NCBI GenBank assembly: GCA_025210395.1
Contig: JAOARV010000048.1
Coordinates: forward strand, 1-64,000
DNA from: Marinisporobacter sp.
GTDB lineage: Bacteria > Bacillota > Clostridia > Peptostreptococcales > Thermotaleaceae
Reading direction: 5' to 3'
Length of the DNA: 64,000 nucleotides
In this document: positions 7,700-14,784 of the stretch, piece by piece
How the letters are laid out: each line of letters opens with the position of its first letter
Position numbering within the stretch: the stretch's first letter is position 1
Program-made: the position numbers and the translations under genes
The notes under the pieces: model-generated
Seen by the model: the letters and a program-made list of their open reading frames with translations, nothing else
The model's database searches: none
Told to the model about the DNA's origin: nothing

Positions 7700-7708
7700 A
7701 CAATTAAG

Positions 7709-7757
7709 ATGTTGCTTTTTTTCAGCAGACACGGAGTGGCAATGAAAAAAGCAACAT
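7709..7757. promoter_or_regulatory. 13-bp-stem hairpin between ssb-type gene and coat genes
   Basis: ATGTTGCTTTTTT (7709-7721) and AAAAAAGCAACAT (7745-7757) are exact reverse complements with a 23-base loop. No T-run follows the second arm, so it is not an ordinary terminator in the plus direction. It could be a processing or attenuation site or the packaging hairpin of the single-stranded genome. Confidence 0.6.
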
Positions 7758-7787
7758 GTAATGCTAAAACGATTGGAGGGAGGTGTT

Positions 7788-7949
7788 ATGGAACAACAAA
7801 TAGTAAACCAGTTACAAGTGATCATTGATAATCAACAAATGCTTTTGGAAGCTATTAACTTTCAAAGCTCATGTTTAATATTCTTAATTGTATGCTTTGC
7901 ATTAGCATTTATATATAGAGTTGTTTCAAATACTTTAGGTGATTTTTAA
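7788..7949 (+). CDS. 53-aa single-span membrane protein, minor coat candidate
   Basis: Start chosen at ATG 7788 because GGAGGGAGG lies just before it (an upstream in-frame ATG at 7761 has no such site). The protein has a 25-residue polar helix (MEQQIVNQLQVIIDNQQMLL), then one membrane segment (SSCLIFLIVCFALAFIYRVV) and a short tail. Size and position directly before the major coat gene match the small pVII/pIX-type tip proteins of filamentous phages. There is no sequence proof of the role. Confidence 0.6.
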   Translation: MEQQIVNQLQVIIDNQQMLLEAINFQSSCLIFLIVCFALAFIYRVVSNTLGDF

Positions 7950-7963
7950 GGGGGTGAATACGA

Positions 7964-8131
7964 ATGCCAGAAGCTATTAAAACAGCAATCCAAGCAGGTT
8001 TTACAAGTTTAACAACTATGGTTACAGATGTAGTAGTTATTGGAGTTCCTGCCGTAATTGGTGTTATGGCAATTTCAAAAGGTGCTAGATACGGCATCAG
8101 ATGGGTTAAATCTATGTTATCAAATGCATAG
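7964..8131 (+). CDS. Major coat protein (pVIII-like, no signal peptide)
   Basis: A 55-residue protein behind AAGGGGGTG. It has the three-part design of a filamentous coat subunit: a polar N-terminal amphipathic part (MPEAIKTAIQAGFTSLTTMV), a hydrophobic core (VVVIGVPAVIGVMAI) and a basic C-terminus (SKGARYGIRWVKSML) that would face the DNA. There is no cleavable signal, as in Pf3-type phages. It is followed by a terminator, as expected for the most abundant product. Too short for many gene callers. Confidence 0.8.
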   Translation: MPEAIKTAIQAGFTSLTTMVTDVVVIGVPAVIGVMAISKGARYGIRWVKSMLSNA

Positions 8132-8137
8132 GTACAT

Positions 8138-8177
8138 AAATTGGGGGTGGTGGCTAATGTCGCTACCCCAAATTTTT
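8138..8177 (+). terminator. Terminator after the major coat gene
   Basis: TTGGGGGTGGTGGC pairs with GTCGCTACCCCAA (G-T pairs included) around a TAAT loop, then ATTTTT. It would raise coat and ssDNA-binding protein over the minor proteins downstream, the arrangement known from Ff phages. Confidence 0.8.
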
Positions 8178-8189
8178 AAGGGGTGTTTT

Positions 8190-9052
8190 ATGAAAAGATA
8201 TATAGCATTAACAATAATCTTTTTATTATTGTTAACCAATTTTGTTTTTGCAAGTCCGAATCTGCCAGAAGGTTCTGAATCTAAAAATTGGATTATTATT
8301 GATCGAGACGGAGTTGAAGAGTTATGCGTTACTACTTCGACGGATTTGTATGCAGATAGTAGTAAATTTCTTACTGCACATTCTCGACCATTTTGGTACA
8401 CTTATTATCGCATTGAAGATGGGCAATGGAAATACAAGGGCTTTAGGGATAACCTTGTAACTTTTGGTCCTGTCAAAATTGTTGCATCAAAAAATAATAT
8501 TTTGAATGAGGATGGAACTGTTTTTTTTTCTCTTCCTCCAGCCAAAGCAGCAGTGGAAGCGGGCAAGGCGAAGGTGATGGAGGTAATCAAGGTAGTGGCG
8601 ATCCTAGTACTGGCGATAGTTCCGACCACTCTTGGGCTGATTCTCTTGGCTCGTCGATTATTAAAGGTTTTCAGAGGATTATTAAGCCGATTGTAGATTT
8701 TCTGAATGGGTTAATTGACAAGTTAAAAGAACTCTTGAAATGGGCATTTTATGTAGACTTTGACAAAGTGAAGGTTCATATAAACTTTAAGGAAAAGTTA
8801 GAACAAAAGTTTGATTTCTTCTTCCAAATTACAGACAGTTTCAAAGATATAAACTCATTTGAAAAGCAACATGAAGGTAAGTTTTATATGGACCTACCTT
8901 CTTGGTTAGGTAGTACACAGGTTTGTTTCTTAGACTTGACCTATGCAAAGCCTATTTTAGATTGGGGAAAAATATTCCTTCGCTGTGTTTTGTGGATTGG
9001 TTTTGCTAAGTTTATATTGTATAAACTTGATATTAATCTACATGTTGGTTAG
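8190..9052 (+). pseudogene. Adsorption-type protein (pIII-like) split by a -1 frame change at T9
   Basis: From ATG 8190 (AAGGGGTG site) the frame opens with a signal peptide (MKRYIALTIIFLLLLTNFVF, cleavage near ASP) and a domain of about 90 residues. At 8521-8529 lie nine T. The frame read before the tract continues only to 8696. One frame back (-1), from 8528 to the stop at 9052, runs a Ser/Gly linker (SSSSQSSSGSGQGEGDGG), an amphipathic helix, a C-terminal domain and a final membrane segment (IFLRCVLWIGFAKFILYKL). The joined product is 287 residues: N-domain, Gly-rich linker, C-domain, membrane anchor, which is the pIII design. The join may be programmed frameshifting on U-UUU-UUU, transcript slippage, phase variation (T10 restores the frame) or a lesion. 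Codon third positions favour the -1 frame after the tract. Confidence 0.7.
8521..8529 (+). repeat. T9 homopolymer at the frame junction
   Basis: Nine T in the phase G-TT TTT TTT T-CT contain a perfect slippery heptamer (8522-8528). One more T would fuse the two halves in frame. See the adsorption-type gene. Confidence 0.9.
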
Positions 9053-9061
9053 GTAGGTGAA

Positions 9062-9340
9062 ATGATGCAGGAATTGGGATTATTAGAAGGTTTATTAGTA
9101 GCAGTTATTAATTTTATAGGTGGAATGATTGACTTAATCCCTGCTTTTGATATGGGAATAGGGAATAATCTTACAAACTCAATACAGTTCATGGCAAATT
9201 TAGTAGCAGGAGCAGGGATATTGATACCCGTTAAAGATATATTTTTAATCATATCTATTATAGTAAGTTTTAGAGTTTTCATGTTCAGTGTATTTGCTAT
9301 CAACTGGATCATTAGACGTATAGTTGATTTGATACCATAG
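9062..9340 (+). CDS. pVI-like minor coat protein
   Basis: A 92-residue, three-span hydrophobic protein (GLLEGLLVAVINFIGGMIDL near the start; IFLIISIIVSFRVFMFSVFA later) ending in a basic helix (IIRRIVDLIP). Its place between the adsorption-type gene and the Zot ATPase, its size and its membrane pattern match pVI/DUF2523-type proteins that cap the virion with pIII. The start at 9062 or the next codon (ATG ATG) is preceded by TAGGTGA. Ten bases separate it from the stop of the previous gene. Confidence 0.7.
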   Translation: MMQELGLLEGLLVAVINFIGGMIDLIPAFDMGIGNNLTNSIQFMANLVAGAGILIPVKDIFLIISIIVSFRVFMFSVFAINWIIRRIVDLIP

Positions 9341-9351
9341 GAGTTGAATAT

Positions 9352-10413
9352 ATGAAACTACGAATATTTTCAAAGAAAGAAAAGAATACAACAAAATTTC
9401 TCATGGAGCAGGAACTAAAAAGAAGGAAACAGCATCGAAAGACAGTTGATAAGGAAAAAAGGCTACAAGAAAAGCAAAGGCTTAAGTGGCAAAGAAAGCA
9501 TAAAAAGCAGTATATCAAAGCATTAAAGAAAAGGAATTTTAGACTTTGGTTTTTATGGAGGGTAACAAAGATAAAGTTACCCTTTATACTGGACCTATTT
9601 CGGTGGATTCTAATAGATATACTTAGGGGTAAAAGAAAAGCCTTATGGGGCATATATATATTCGTCGCAAATCCCGGGGAAGGAAAAACCCTATCAATGG
9701 TGCAGCACATTGAGGAAAGGAAAAAAGCTGATCCAATGCTTAATGTATATACCAATTTTAATTACAAAGGAGAAACAGGAGCTATTCGGTGTTGGCAGGA
9801 TATAGTTAGAGCAGACAGGAATTGTATTATAGCCATTGATGAAGCACATTTGACCTTTGAAAGTACTGATTATAGGAATTTCCCTCCTGAAATGCTTGCA
9901 CAACTTAGTTTAAATCGGAAACTTAGAAAGCAGTTTATCTGCTCTACACAACGATATGAGCGTATAAATAAGAATTTTAGAGATTTAGCCAATTATGTAG
10001 TACTTTGTAAGAATCATTTAAAGTTAGATAGATGGTTCACAAGATATTATTTCCCAAAGAGTAACTATGAAGCACAATTTGACGGAAAAAAGGCAAAGGC
10101 TGAATTTGTCAAGCCCTACATTGCCAGTGATGATTTATACAGAAAATATGATACTTTGCAGTTAGTGGAGCAACTTGTTGAAGAAATAGACAATTTTGAG
10201 ATACAACAAAATGAGTTATTGCCAAAACTGGAATCTATATTAGAGCATCAAGATAATTTAGATTCTAAAGAAGTTAGAAGCATTATTAACATTAAAGATA
10301 GAATTATCAAGCAAATAGAAGATACAAAGAAAGAACAAGAAAAGAAAAAGATACTTGAAAAGATAGAAACAGTAAATATTGAGTTGAAAAAGGAGCTTGA
10401 AAAGGTAATTTAA
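9352..10413 (+). CDS. Zot/pI-type assembly ATPase
   Basis: Walker A is ANPGEGKT (about residues 106-113), Walker B is CIIAIDEAHL (about 160-169), followed by a conserved LSLNRKLRKQFICSTQR segment; together they are the signature of the zonular occludens toxin/gpI family, which powers extrusion of filamentous virions through the inner membrane. The first 65 residues are very basic; a hydrophobic stretch (FRLWFLWRVTKIKLPFILDL, then FRWILIDIL) precedes the P-loop, and no membrane span follows the ATPase. The C-terminal 90 residues are coiled coil. Classical pI has its span after the ATPase domain, so the topology here seems turned round. No secretin partner is encoded. Confidence 0.85.
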   Translation: MKLRIFSKKEKNTTKFLMEQELKRRKQHRKTVDKEKRLQEKQRLKWQRKHKKQYIKALKKRNFRLWFLWRVTKIKLPFILDLFRWILIDILRGKRKALWGIYIFVANPGEGKTLSMVQHIEERKKADPMLNVYTNFNYKGETGAIRCWQDIVRADRNCIIAIDEAHLTFESTDYRNFPPEMLAQLSLNRKLRKQFICSTQRYERINKNFRDLANYVVLCKNHLKLDRWFTRYYFPKSNYEAQFDGKKAKAEFVKPYIASDDLYRKYDTLQLVEQLVEEIDNFEIQQNELLPKLESILEHQDNLDSKEVRSIINIKDRIIKQIEDTKKEQEKKKILEKIETVNIELKKELEKVI

Positions 10414-11009
10414 CCATATACACGCCAATGAATAGATATGCATAATTAACAAAAACAAGGCTTGAAACCATTGCAATTGCTTTTTGATAGCCACCTTCTG
10501 ATAGGCTTGTAGTCGTGAATAAAATAAAATCAGGTGCAATGGTATTGCCATCTTAAATATCTTATATAAGCCTTATAACGGTTAATCTTAGGGACTTTGT
10601 GGTTTAAAAAGTCATGTAAACTGCTGAAAATAAGGGTTTTGAATATAGATATACATTATATACATTTGAGTGTGCTAGCTCATGAATAACCTTTGTTCAT
10701 GGGGAGATAGCGGAGCAACTCTTTTATCTCCCCATGTATGATGCCCTTGCTTAAAATCAAATGGCACACGGACTTTGAAAGAAAAAAGCAAAGCGACCTA
10801 TGACTTAATTACTGTGATGAATGTGGGATTGTAGTAGGAATAAGGTCAAGGAATATACACATCCTTAACCAGCCATAAGGGGTTTGGGGAAGTTTCCCCA
10901 TTTACGAACACAAGCAAACGGTTTTTGATGTTATATAGTTCACAAGAAAAGTTTATTCAGCCGCCGACACCAGGCGGTGCCAATTATTATTTCACAGGGA
11001 GGTATTAAA
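10414..11009. other. Phage intergenic region with hairpins, candidate origin/packaging region
   Basis: About 600 bases with no convincing gene. It holds a 12-bp perfect stem (CATGGGGAGATA 10698-10709 and 10725-10736, loop 15), a 7-bp stem TGGGGAA/TTCCCCA (10885-10900) and CCGCC/GGCGG (about 10961-10977). In filamentous phages such a hairpin-rich gap contains the plus/minus origins and the packaging signal. Which hairpin does what cannot be read from sequence. Confidence 0.55.
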
Positions 11010-11186
11010 ATGGGAAGTTGTCTTATGCGTGTTGAAAAGTGTGAAAAAGGTCATATTTGTTGTGATGAATGTGAGAAAGTATATGATTGTCCAAGGTCTT
11101 GTGGGAAGGTGATTAGATATTATGAGTTTGATAATTATGATTTAGAATCTGAAAAAAAAGATTGTTATGAAGAGGATATGCAATAG
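11010..11186 (+). CDS. Small Cys-rich protein, 58 aa
   Basis: Start chosen at 11010 because CAGGGAGG precedes it; a longer frame from 10977 exists. The protein has seven Cys in its first half (MGSCLMRVEKCEKGHICCDE, then CEKVYDCPRSCGK) in CxxC-like pairs and an acidic tail. It probably binds zinc. It opens a run of four small genes between the origin region and rep. Function unknown. Confidence 0.65.
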   Translation: MGSCLMRVEKCEKGHICCDECEKVYDCPRSCGKVIRYYEFDNYDLESEKKDCYEEDMQ

Positions 11187-11227
11187 AAGTTACTTATTAT
11201 CACATTTGATACATTGGAGGAAAAACT

Positions 11228-11569
11228 ATGAATATTTTAAGAGCGTATTATATAGTTGCAGGAGAAATTTTGGAAAAGCATGGATTTATTTCATATGTTC
11301 CACAATTAAAGCTTACAAATGCTAAATCTTATTATGGGAAGATACACAGGGAAATAGATGGTTACTTTTCAAGTATATCATTAAGTAAACACAATCTTGA
11401 TGCAGGAGCATGGATTGATGAAGAAGATATACATGATATTTTAGATACAATTTCTCATGAGTTTGCACACATGGATTTTTGGGAGCATGATGAAAAACAT
11501 TCAAAGTTGACTAGATTGTATTATGATTTAATCAAATGTGAAATTAAGCTTATGCCTTTAGTTGCATAA
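11228..11569 (+). CDS. Minigluzincin-like zinc peptidase fold, 113 aa
   Basis: TISHEFAHMDFWEHDEKH (about residues 76-93) carries a metallopeptidase-type HExxH (HEFAH) with a following His/Asp cluster, as in SprT-like and related small gluzincins. The N-terminal half is helical and then beta. TTGGAGG precedes the ATG. It has no signal peptide, so it works inside the host. A peptidase is not part of the classical inovirus set; it might act on a host protein, the repressor or phage coat. That is speculation. Confidence 0.6.
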   Translation: MNILRAYYIVAGEILEKHGFISYVPQLKLTNAKSYYGKIHREIDGYFSSISLSKHNLDAGAWIDEEDIHDILDTISHEFAHMDFWEHDEKHSKLTRLYYDLIKCEIKLMPLVA

Positions 11570-11807
11570 AATGAATTTATTCTTGCAAAAATTTTAACTT
11601 GTAGTCGCTGATCCACTCCTACAGTTTGAATTTTTTGCAAGATTATTGCAAGTGAGGTGATTTTATGAAATGTGAAATTTGTGAAAGCAGATGAGAAGTA
11701 ACAAAATACATAAATAGAAGGTTTTTCCGTCTGCCGAAGGCAGACAATGCTTTACTAGAGTAATGGGACACTTAATGCGAAAAGGTACAAACGAAGGGGG
11801 TTAAGTT
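11570..11807. other. Gap with a 9-codon CxxC stub and a hairpin
   Basis: An ATG at 11665 behind GTGAGGTGA reads MKCEICESR then stops at a TGA, which looks like the beginning of another small zinc protein that has been broken or a short leader peptide. GTCTGCC-GAA-GGCAGAC (near 11731-11747) forms a 7-bp hairpin. Nothing else is visible. Confidence 0.4.
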
Positions 11808-12239
11808 TTGATTGATAAAAGTAAAGTGATGGATACTCAATATGATATTACTTATAGTATAGGTCATCATGATGTTGGTACAGGAAAGATATATTTTGTT
11901 GCTGAAGATGATTTGATTAGAATTTCGGTTATATCTGATTATAGAAAGAAGTTATGGTTTAATGAATTGTTTACTTTAGATGGTGCTATTAATGTTTATA
12001 CTGGCTTAGAATTTTATAATTTCTGTACTGATGAAATTTTAGGTTTGAAGATTTGGTGTTTACATTGTGAAACTGTGTCATCCGTTAAAAGTATATGGAA
12101 GTGTCCTAATTGTGGAGCAGGTAAGTGGGATTTACATTTGACATCTATTGAAGGAGGTTTTTTTAAACAAGCTTATCCTAATTTGATGTATGAGGATATA
12201 GAGGTTGGAAAAGAGTACCCTTTATATCCTGCTAAGTAA
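11808..12239 (+). CDS. Zinc-ribbon phage protein, 143 aa
   Basis: TTG start at 11808 right after GAAGGGGG; the first ATG (11829) is less well placed. The first 80 residues are beta-rich without motif; CLHC at about residue 84 and CPNC at about 103 form a zinc ribbon. The C-terminal part is aromatic and acidic. It stands alone among the small accessory genes of the element. No family recognised. Confidence 0.6.
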   Translation: MIDKSKVMDTQYDITYSIGHHDVGTGKIYFVAEDDLIRISVISDYRKKLWFNELFTLDGAINVYTGLEFYNFCTDEILGLKIWCLHCETVSSVKSIWKCPNCGAGKWDLHLTSIEGGFFKQAYPNLMYEDIEVGKEYPLYPAK

Positions 12240-12274
12240 GAAAATGCATAATAGTTTACATTGGAGGGATAGAA

Positions 12275-12448
12275 ATGTATTTCTGTAAGTGCTGTTTAGA
12301 ACATCATAGTCAAGATGACATGATTATTTATAAAGCTGATGAAAAGAGCGGATTTTGTAGAGATTGTGTAAAAAAGCTTACGTGGGAGCAAATGAACGCT
12401 ATTGAAAACAAGGGATTTTGTGCAGTTAAACAGTTAAGTTTTGTATAA
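12275..12448 (+). CDS. Small zinc-finger protein, 57 aa
   Basis: ATG behind TTGGAGGG. The protein starts MYFCKCCLEHHSQDD and has a second Cys pair in FCRDC, giving a C-x-C-C ... C-x-x-C arrangement that could bind one zinc, then an acidic/hydrophobic tail (WEQMNAIENKGF). It is just below the usual size limit for gene finding. It lies directly before the GC hairpin in front of rep and might regulate replication; this is inference from position. Confidence 0.6.
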   Translation: MYFCKCCLEHHSQDDMIIYKADEKSGFCRDCVKKLTWEQMNAIENKGFCAVKQLSFV

Positions 12449-12457
12449 AAAGTCCTT

Positions 12458-12482
12458 CCCCCCTCCTTACTAACAGGGGGGG
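12458..12482. promoter_or_regulatory. GC hairpin immediately before rep
   Basis: CCCCCC (12458-12463) and GGGGGGG (12476-12482) face each other across 12 bases in an otherwise AT-rich element. It may be a double-strand origin, a terminator without T-run or a translational control element of rep. Confidence 0.5.
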
Positions 12483-12528
12483 TCACAGCACCAAAAGAAG
12501 ATAAAATTATTACAGGGGGTTTTTAAAA

Positions 12529-13602
12529 ATGGTTCTTTCAAATATTGATAGTATCTTTTTTTCGATAGATGTAAGTAATTACGAAGAGAAAAATGCTGAC
12601 TTACTTCAAAAGCTTGAAGAGGGCAAAGAGCAAGCCAAAGCAGATACCCAAACAGATAAGATCATCATCTTAGGGGATAAAAACTTTGAACTATTACCCA
12701 ATGGTGCAAGATTTCACGCTTATATATTACATAATGATACATTGGAGCTTAAATTGGCACAAAACAGAAGTAAAAACGGAAATAACTATCCTGTATCAGT
12801 TCGCATCAAGTCCCTATTCTTGTGGGAAAAAGGCTTTATTGATGCATACATGGAAGTAATAGAGTACCTAAAAACAATCATCAAAGGCGAATTTATAGCC
12901 GAAAAAATCAGTCGTGCTGACCTTTGTTGCCATACTGATAGCTTAAAGTTTTATACCTTGTGTGATATTTACGAAAGTTGGAAAGGTAATTTTAGAAAAG
13001 TAGAGTATTTCACATATAACAGAAAAACAACAGGCTTCACCTTTGGCAGTTTCAAAGAAAAAAATGTCATGTGTAGGGTATATGATAAAACCCTAGAGAT
13101 AACAACAAGTAACAAAACTTGGTTCAAAGAAATTTGGCTAAAAGAAGGAATGGACATTGAAAATATATGGAATGTTGAATTTCAAGTAGGCAGAAAGTTC
13201 TTTAAAAATTATGGAGTAGAAAGTGTTCAAGATTTCATTTTAAAAATGCGTGCTATATGGGAGTACCTAACCAAAGAATGGATAAATTATATTGACCTTG
13301 ATAATTCAAGGGTTGAAAGATGTAGTATTAAAGCTTGTTGGAAAGAGATACAAGATGCATATTTAAATTACTGCTATCAACAAATTATCAAGCGTGAAAA
13401 ACAAGTAAATACAAAAGCTGAGGAACTCATTCCCCTACTCGTTGGGGTACTCACTTCTTATGGAGCTTGTAAGCAAAAGATAGTACTTGATAGGGTAATA
13501 GATGATTTTAAGGAAGATATGAGAAAATACCTTCAAGAGAAAAAGGAAAATATCCCAATAGAAAAAATATTCTTTGATAAATTAGAGTTTCTATTTAGTT
13601 AG
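12529..13602 (+). CDS. Rep_trans-type rolling-circle replication initiator
   Basis: Three blocks typical of the Rep_trans (replication initiation factor) family are visible: ISRADLCCHTD about residues 128-138, GFTFGSFKEKNVMCRVYDK about 168-186, and IWNVEFQVGRKFF about 212-224. In this family the protein nicks the origin through a Tyr and starts rolling-circle synthesis. CAGGGGG precedes the ATG. It replaces the pII-type HUH initiator of Ff phages and is followed after 12 bases by the integrase gene, so both are probably co-expressed. Confidence 0.8.
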   Translation: MVLSNIDSIFFSIDVSNYEEKNADLLQKLEEGKEQAKADTQTDKIIILGDKNFELLPNGARFHAYILHNDTLELKLAQNRSKNGNNYPVSVRIKSLFLWEKGFIDAYMEVIEYLKTIIKGEFIAEKISRADLCCHTDSLKFYTLCDIYESWKGNFRKVEYFTYNRKTTGFTFGSFKEKNVMCRVYDKTLEITTSNKTWFKEIWLKEGMDIENIWNVEFQVGRKFFKNYGVESVQDFILKMRAIWEYLTKEWINYIDLDNSRVERCSIKACWKEIQDAYLNYCYQQIIKREKQVNTKAEELIPLLVGVLTSYGACKQKIVLDRVIDDFKEDMRKYLQEKKENIPIEKIFFDKLEFLFS

Positions 13603-13614
13603 AGGGGTGATCCA

Positions 13615-14709
13615 ATGGCATCAATACAAAAGAAGGGTAATAAATACTATATAGTAACAAAAGTGAATGGTAAACAAAAATGGATACCTGGGAAAAAGAA
13701 TAAAGAAGAAACTAAAAAGTATATGCAGGACCTGTTATATAAACTTGATAAGGATATAGTAAGGAAGGACACTGTAACTATTAAGGTTAAGGAGTACCTT
13801 GATAATTGGTTTAATACTTACTGTATAAATAATTTAAAATTGACTACTTATACAGGATATAGGTACCACATAGATAATTATATAAATCCTCGTATTGGTG
13901 ATATGAAGCTGATAGACTTAAAACCTATACAAATACAGAATTTGTACTATGATCTATTAAAAAATGGTCGTGTCAATGGGAAAAAGCCATTGAATAGCAA
14001 AACGGTCATACAAACTCATAGGGTATTGCACAAGGCATTTAAAAATGCTGTAATGCTTCAAATGATGGAAAGTAATCCATGTGATTATGTGGAGCTACCC
14101 AGAAAGAAAATATATAGATGTGATGTGCTGCAGGAAAATGAGATCCAAGGGTTTATAAGAGCTTTTGAGGATACTGAAATATATCTTGCTGTAATTATTG
14201 CGATTACTTTAGGGTTAAGACGTGGGGAACTTTTGGCATTGCTTTGGTCTGATATTGATTTCAATAAAAAAACTATTACTATTAATAAAACAATAGTTGT
14301 TGGTGATCGAGAAATAAAAGTAGACACAACAAAAACTGAAAAGTCCAATAGAGTACTGCTTATTCCTACATCATTATTATCTATGTTGGAGCTTGAAAGG
14401 AAGAAAAGAAATGCTGATCTTAATGATTATATTATACTGAATCTTAAAGGACAAAGGTTTAATCCTTCATCTTTTTCACGTAGATATACGGACCTGAGAA
14501 GAATATTGAAGTTGAAAGAAATTCGGTTTCATGATCTTAGGCATACCAATGCCACAATGATGTATAGATCAGGAATAAAAACGAAAGTGATGCAGGAAAG
14601 ATTAGGTCATTCTAATATAGCTACTACCTTGGATATATATACACATCTATTTAAGGAAGATCAGGAGGATGTGGCAAGTCTATTTGATAGAAAGATTTTC
14701 GGAAATTAG
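13615..14709 (+). CDS. int: Tyrosine integrase of the prophage
   Basis: The 364-residue protein has an N-terminal AP2-like arm-binding part (MASIQKKGNKYYIVTKVNGK), a SAM-like core-binding domain about 55-160 and the catalytic domain with Arg in LGLRRGELLAL, HDLRHT and LGHSNIATTLDIYTH (His and the nucleophile Tyr). All catalytic residues are present, so it should be active. It ends 75 bases from the attR repeat, next to three ATTAGAA(A/G) boxes. It catalyses integration into and excision from tRNA-Leu(CAA). No excisionase is recognised; a small phage protein could serve. Confidence 0.95.
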   Translation: MASIQKKGNKYYIVTKVNGKQKWIPGKKNKEETKKYMQDLLYKLDKDIVRKDTVTIKVKEYLDNWFNTYCINNLKLTTYTGYRYHIDNYINPRIGDMKLIDLKPIQIQNLYYDLLKNGRVNGKKPLNSKTVIQTHRVLHKAFKNAVMLQMMESNPCDYVELPRKKIYRCDVLQENEIQGFIRAFEDTEIYLAVIIAITLGLRRGELLALLWSDIDFNKKTITINKTIVVGDREIKVDTTKTEKSNRVLLIPTSLLSMLELERKKRNADLNDYIILNLKGQRFNPSSFSRRYTDLRRILKLKEIRFHDLRHTNATMMYRSGIKTKVMQERLGHSNIATTLDIYTHLFKEDQEDVASLFDRKIFGN

Positions 14710-14732
14710 AAGAATGATTAGAAGATTAGAAA
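14705..14732 (+). repeat. Right integrase arm-type repeats
   Basis: ATTAGAAG at 14705-14712 and 14717-14724 and ATTAGAAA at 14725-14732, matching the copies at the left end. They overlap the last codon and the stop of int. Confidence 0.55.
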
Positions 14733-14753
14733 AAAATAGGGTAGAAATAAAAT

Positions 14754-14782
14754 AAGCTAGGGTGCTGAACCCTAGCTTTTTC
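14754..14782. terminator. Bidirectional terminator between int and tRNA
   Basis: AAGCTAGGGT (14754-14763) pairs with ACCCTAGCTT (14769-14778), followed by TTTT on the plus side and TTATTTT on the minus side. Brought by the phage, it now ends both int and the rebuilt tRNA-Leu. Confidence 0.85.
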
Positions 14783-14784
14783 AA

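Noticed and set aside
8529-8696. Hydrophobic C-terminal tail of the frame that follows the signal peptide, as a true membrane anchor
   Set aside because: The Val/Leu/Ile run is what Gly/Ser/Asp codons give when read one base off; third positions are GC-rich and unlike the host, while the -1 frame fits and leads to a full C-domain.
10258-10551. Minus-strand frame over the end of the Zot gene
   Set aside because: Shadow of the Zot coding region; no start signal.
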